A DNA stretch of 7,179 nucleotides from Vampirovibrionales bacterium (GTDB lineage: Bacteria > Cyanobacteriota > Vampirovibrionia > Vampirovibrionales > JAJTHC01), in contig JAJTHC010000246.1 in NCBI GenBank assembly GCA_021299615.1, forward strand, positions 1 to 7,179, given 5' to 3'. Each line of letters begins with the position of its first letter. Position 1 is the first letter of the stretch. Below the pieces are notes generated by a model, which worked only from the letters and a program-made list of their open reading frames with translations, had not been told where the DNA came from and did not search any database. Positions 6,753-7,179 of this stretch are shown in pieces. A program made the translations under genes and the position numbers.

Positions 6753-6796
6753 CCACAAAATGTATTCAATATTCAATTCACCTTAGTAATTGCCAC
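6748..6796 (+). repeat. Pair of 9-bp direct repeats AATTGCCAC, 40 bp apart
   Basis: AATTGCCAC occurs at 6748-6756 and again at 6788-6796, exactly 40 bp apart, so the two copies lie on roughly the same face of the DNA helix. The first copy overlaps the right arm of the palindrome at 6738-6752. This could be a pair of regulator sites for the RTX-like gene. Confidence 0.3.
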
Positions 6797-6870
6797 GGAA
6801 ACTGTTAAAAAAGTCCCCGCACTTTAATAAAGATTTCATAGTACGTTAAGTTGACTATATGTTATGTTTC

Positions 6871-6898
6871 GTTACATTGTTATAGCCAAGTTTATAAT
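6871..6898 (+). promoter_or_regulatory. Possible plus-strand promoter reading toward the right edge
   Basis: A perfect TATAAT (6893-6898) is preceded after 16 bp by GTTACA (6871-6876), a four-of-six match to the -35 consensus. It would start transcription near 6905 toward the repeat array, with no visible gene before the window ends. Chance matches are frequent in such AT-rich sequence. Confidence 0.2.
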
Positions 6899-6920
6899 GA
6901 CAGAAGATCAAAACAGAAAC

Positions 6921-6935
6921 GTGGGTTTTACCCAC
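6921..6935. other. Short perfect hairpin, possible weak terminator on the minus strand
   Basis: GTGGGT (6921-6926) and ACCCAC (6930-6935) form a 6-bp stem with a TTT loop. On the minus strand the stem is followed by GTTTCTGTTTTG, a loosely U-rich tail, so it could stop transcription coming from the right. On the plus strand there is no U tract. Confidence 0.35.
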
Positions 6936-7010
6936 TAGCAAAGCTCCCGAAAATAATGCCATACTAAAAAAGAATAGTCCTTTGAAAAACGCATAAAACA
7001 AACTTGAACA

Positions 7011-7081
7011 CGTCATCCTGAACGCACGTGAAGGATCTCCCAAGACAGGGGGAGGAGATGTTTCGTTACAACAACATGACG
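7011..7081. repeat. 71-bp imperfect palindromic intergenic repeat (REP/MITE-like)
   Basis: The unit opens with CGTCAT (7011-7016) and closes with its exact inverse ATGACG (7076-7081). Further in, ATCTCC (7035-7040) mirrors GGAGAT (7054-7059), so the whole unit can fold into a long imperfect hairpin with a 13-base loop. The left arm, CGTCATCCTGAACG then GTGAAGGATCTCC, resembles from memory a class of dispersed intergenic palindromes common in many bacterial genomes, often mistranslated in databases as short proteins. No transposase is nearby. Copy number cannot be judged from one copy. Confidence 0.55.
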
Positions 7082-7097
7082 ATTTTTGAGATTAGCG

Positions 7098-7179
7098 TGT
7101 GTCAAAAAAACGAATTCTATGTGTCAGAATCGAAGGTTTTGTGTGTCGGAAACGAGGGTTTCATGTGTCAGAAACAAGG
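7098..7179 (+). repeat. 22-bp tandem direct repeat array, cut by the window edge
   Basis: TGTGTC recurs at 7098, 7120, 7142 and 7164, a strict 22-bp period. Copies 2 to 4 share the core TGTGTCAGAAACGAGG with a few changes (copies 2 and 3 agree at 17 of 22 positions by eye), while the first copy is diverged after its TGTGTC. The period is not a multiple of three and no reading frame runs through it, so it is not a protein repeat. It looks like an array of protein-binding sites: either the multi-repeat end of an insertion sequence (IS21-family ends start with TG and carry internal repeats of about this size) or iteron-like sites. It starts 17 bp after the palindromic repeat. Confidence 0.75.

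Larger units (their letters stand above)
6632..7010. other. AT-rich non-coding region upstream of the RTX-like gene
   Basis: This stretch holds no convincing gene. It contains the RTX-like gene's ribosome site, a palindrome and a pair of direct repeats listed separately, and a small hairpin. A possible minus-strand promoter is TTGAAA (6740-6735) with TATAGA (6719-6714), but the 15-bp spacing is short. A candidate plus-strand promoter is listed separately. I see no tRNA or recognisable structured RNA. Confidence 0.5.

Noticed and set aside
6897..6938. 13-codon plus-strand peptide frame followed by a hairpin, like a leader peptide
   Set aside because: It overlaps the TATAAT of its own candidate promoter, has no ribosome site, and no downstream gene is seen to be controlled.
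6855..7043. 62-residue minus-strand reading frame starting MGDPSRAFRMT
   Set aside because: Its start lies inside the palindromic repeat, and this N-terminus is what such repeats give when translated. It has no clear ribosome site and runs through the hairpin at 6921-6935. The hydrophobic middle is what AT-rich DNA often encodes.
7098..7179. CRISPR array
   Set aside because: The units are contiguous 22-bp copies with diverged tails. There are no unique spacers of constant length between identical repeats.

Overview
The window looks like a piece of a bacterial chromosome. Its left half is the start of a respiratory complex I (NADH-quinone oxidoreductase, nuo) operon on the minus strand. Read 5' to 3' on that strand the order is nuoA, nuoB, nuoC, nuoD and then the first third of nuoH, which runs off the left edge. 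All five are intact as far as they are visible, tightly packed (10-nt and 17-nt overlaps, then two 33-nt gaps), and preceded by a good sigma70-type promoter at 3312-3340. The nuoE, nuoF and nuoG genes that often lie between nuoD and nuoH are absent here. This fits an 11-subunit complex I, or a genome where the NADH-oxidising module is encoded elsewhere.

Divergent from nuoA, a 668-aa exported protein rich in TPR repeats occupies 3432-5438 on the plus strand. It ends at a strong 14-bp inverted repeat (5458-5491), which lies between it and a convergent minus-strand gene at 5516-6631. That second gene encodes a protein with a proline-rich N-terminus and five RTX-like G-x-G-x-D turns about 20 residues apart, a divergent calcium-binding beta-roll by appearance.

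The right end (6632-7179) has no convincing gene. It is AT-rich and holds the upstream region of the RTX-like gene (a 15-bp palindrome and a 9-bp direct repeat spaced by exactly 40 bp), a small hairpin, a 71-bp palindromic intergenic repeat (7011-7081), and a 22-bp tandem repeat array beginning at 7098 that is cut by the window edge. The array could be the multi-repeat end of an insertion sequence or an iteron-like protein-binding array. The sequence here cannot decide.

Organism: a Gram-negative-type or other didermic bacterium is suggested by the exported TPR protein and the RTX-like protein. The A-B-C-D-H gene order, the serine in the NuoA ETYESG motif and the long NuoB tail recall the cyanobacterial lineage and its non-photosynthetic relatives (for example Vampirovibrionia/Melainabacteria), but this is a tentative inference. 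The nuo genes generate proton-motive force in the membrane; nothing in the sequence ties the TPR or RTX-like proteins functionally to them.
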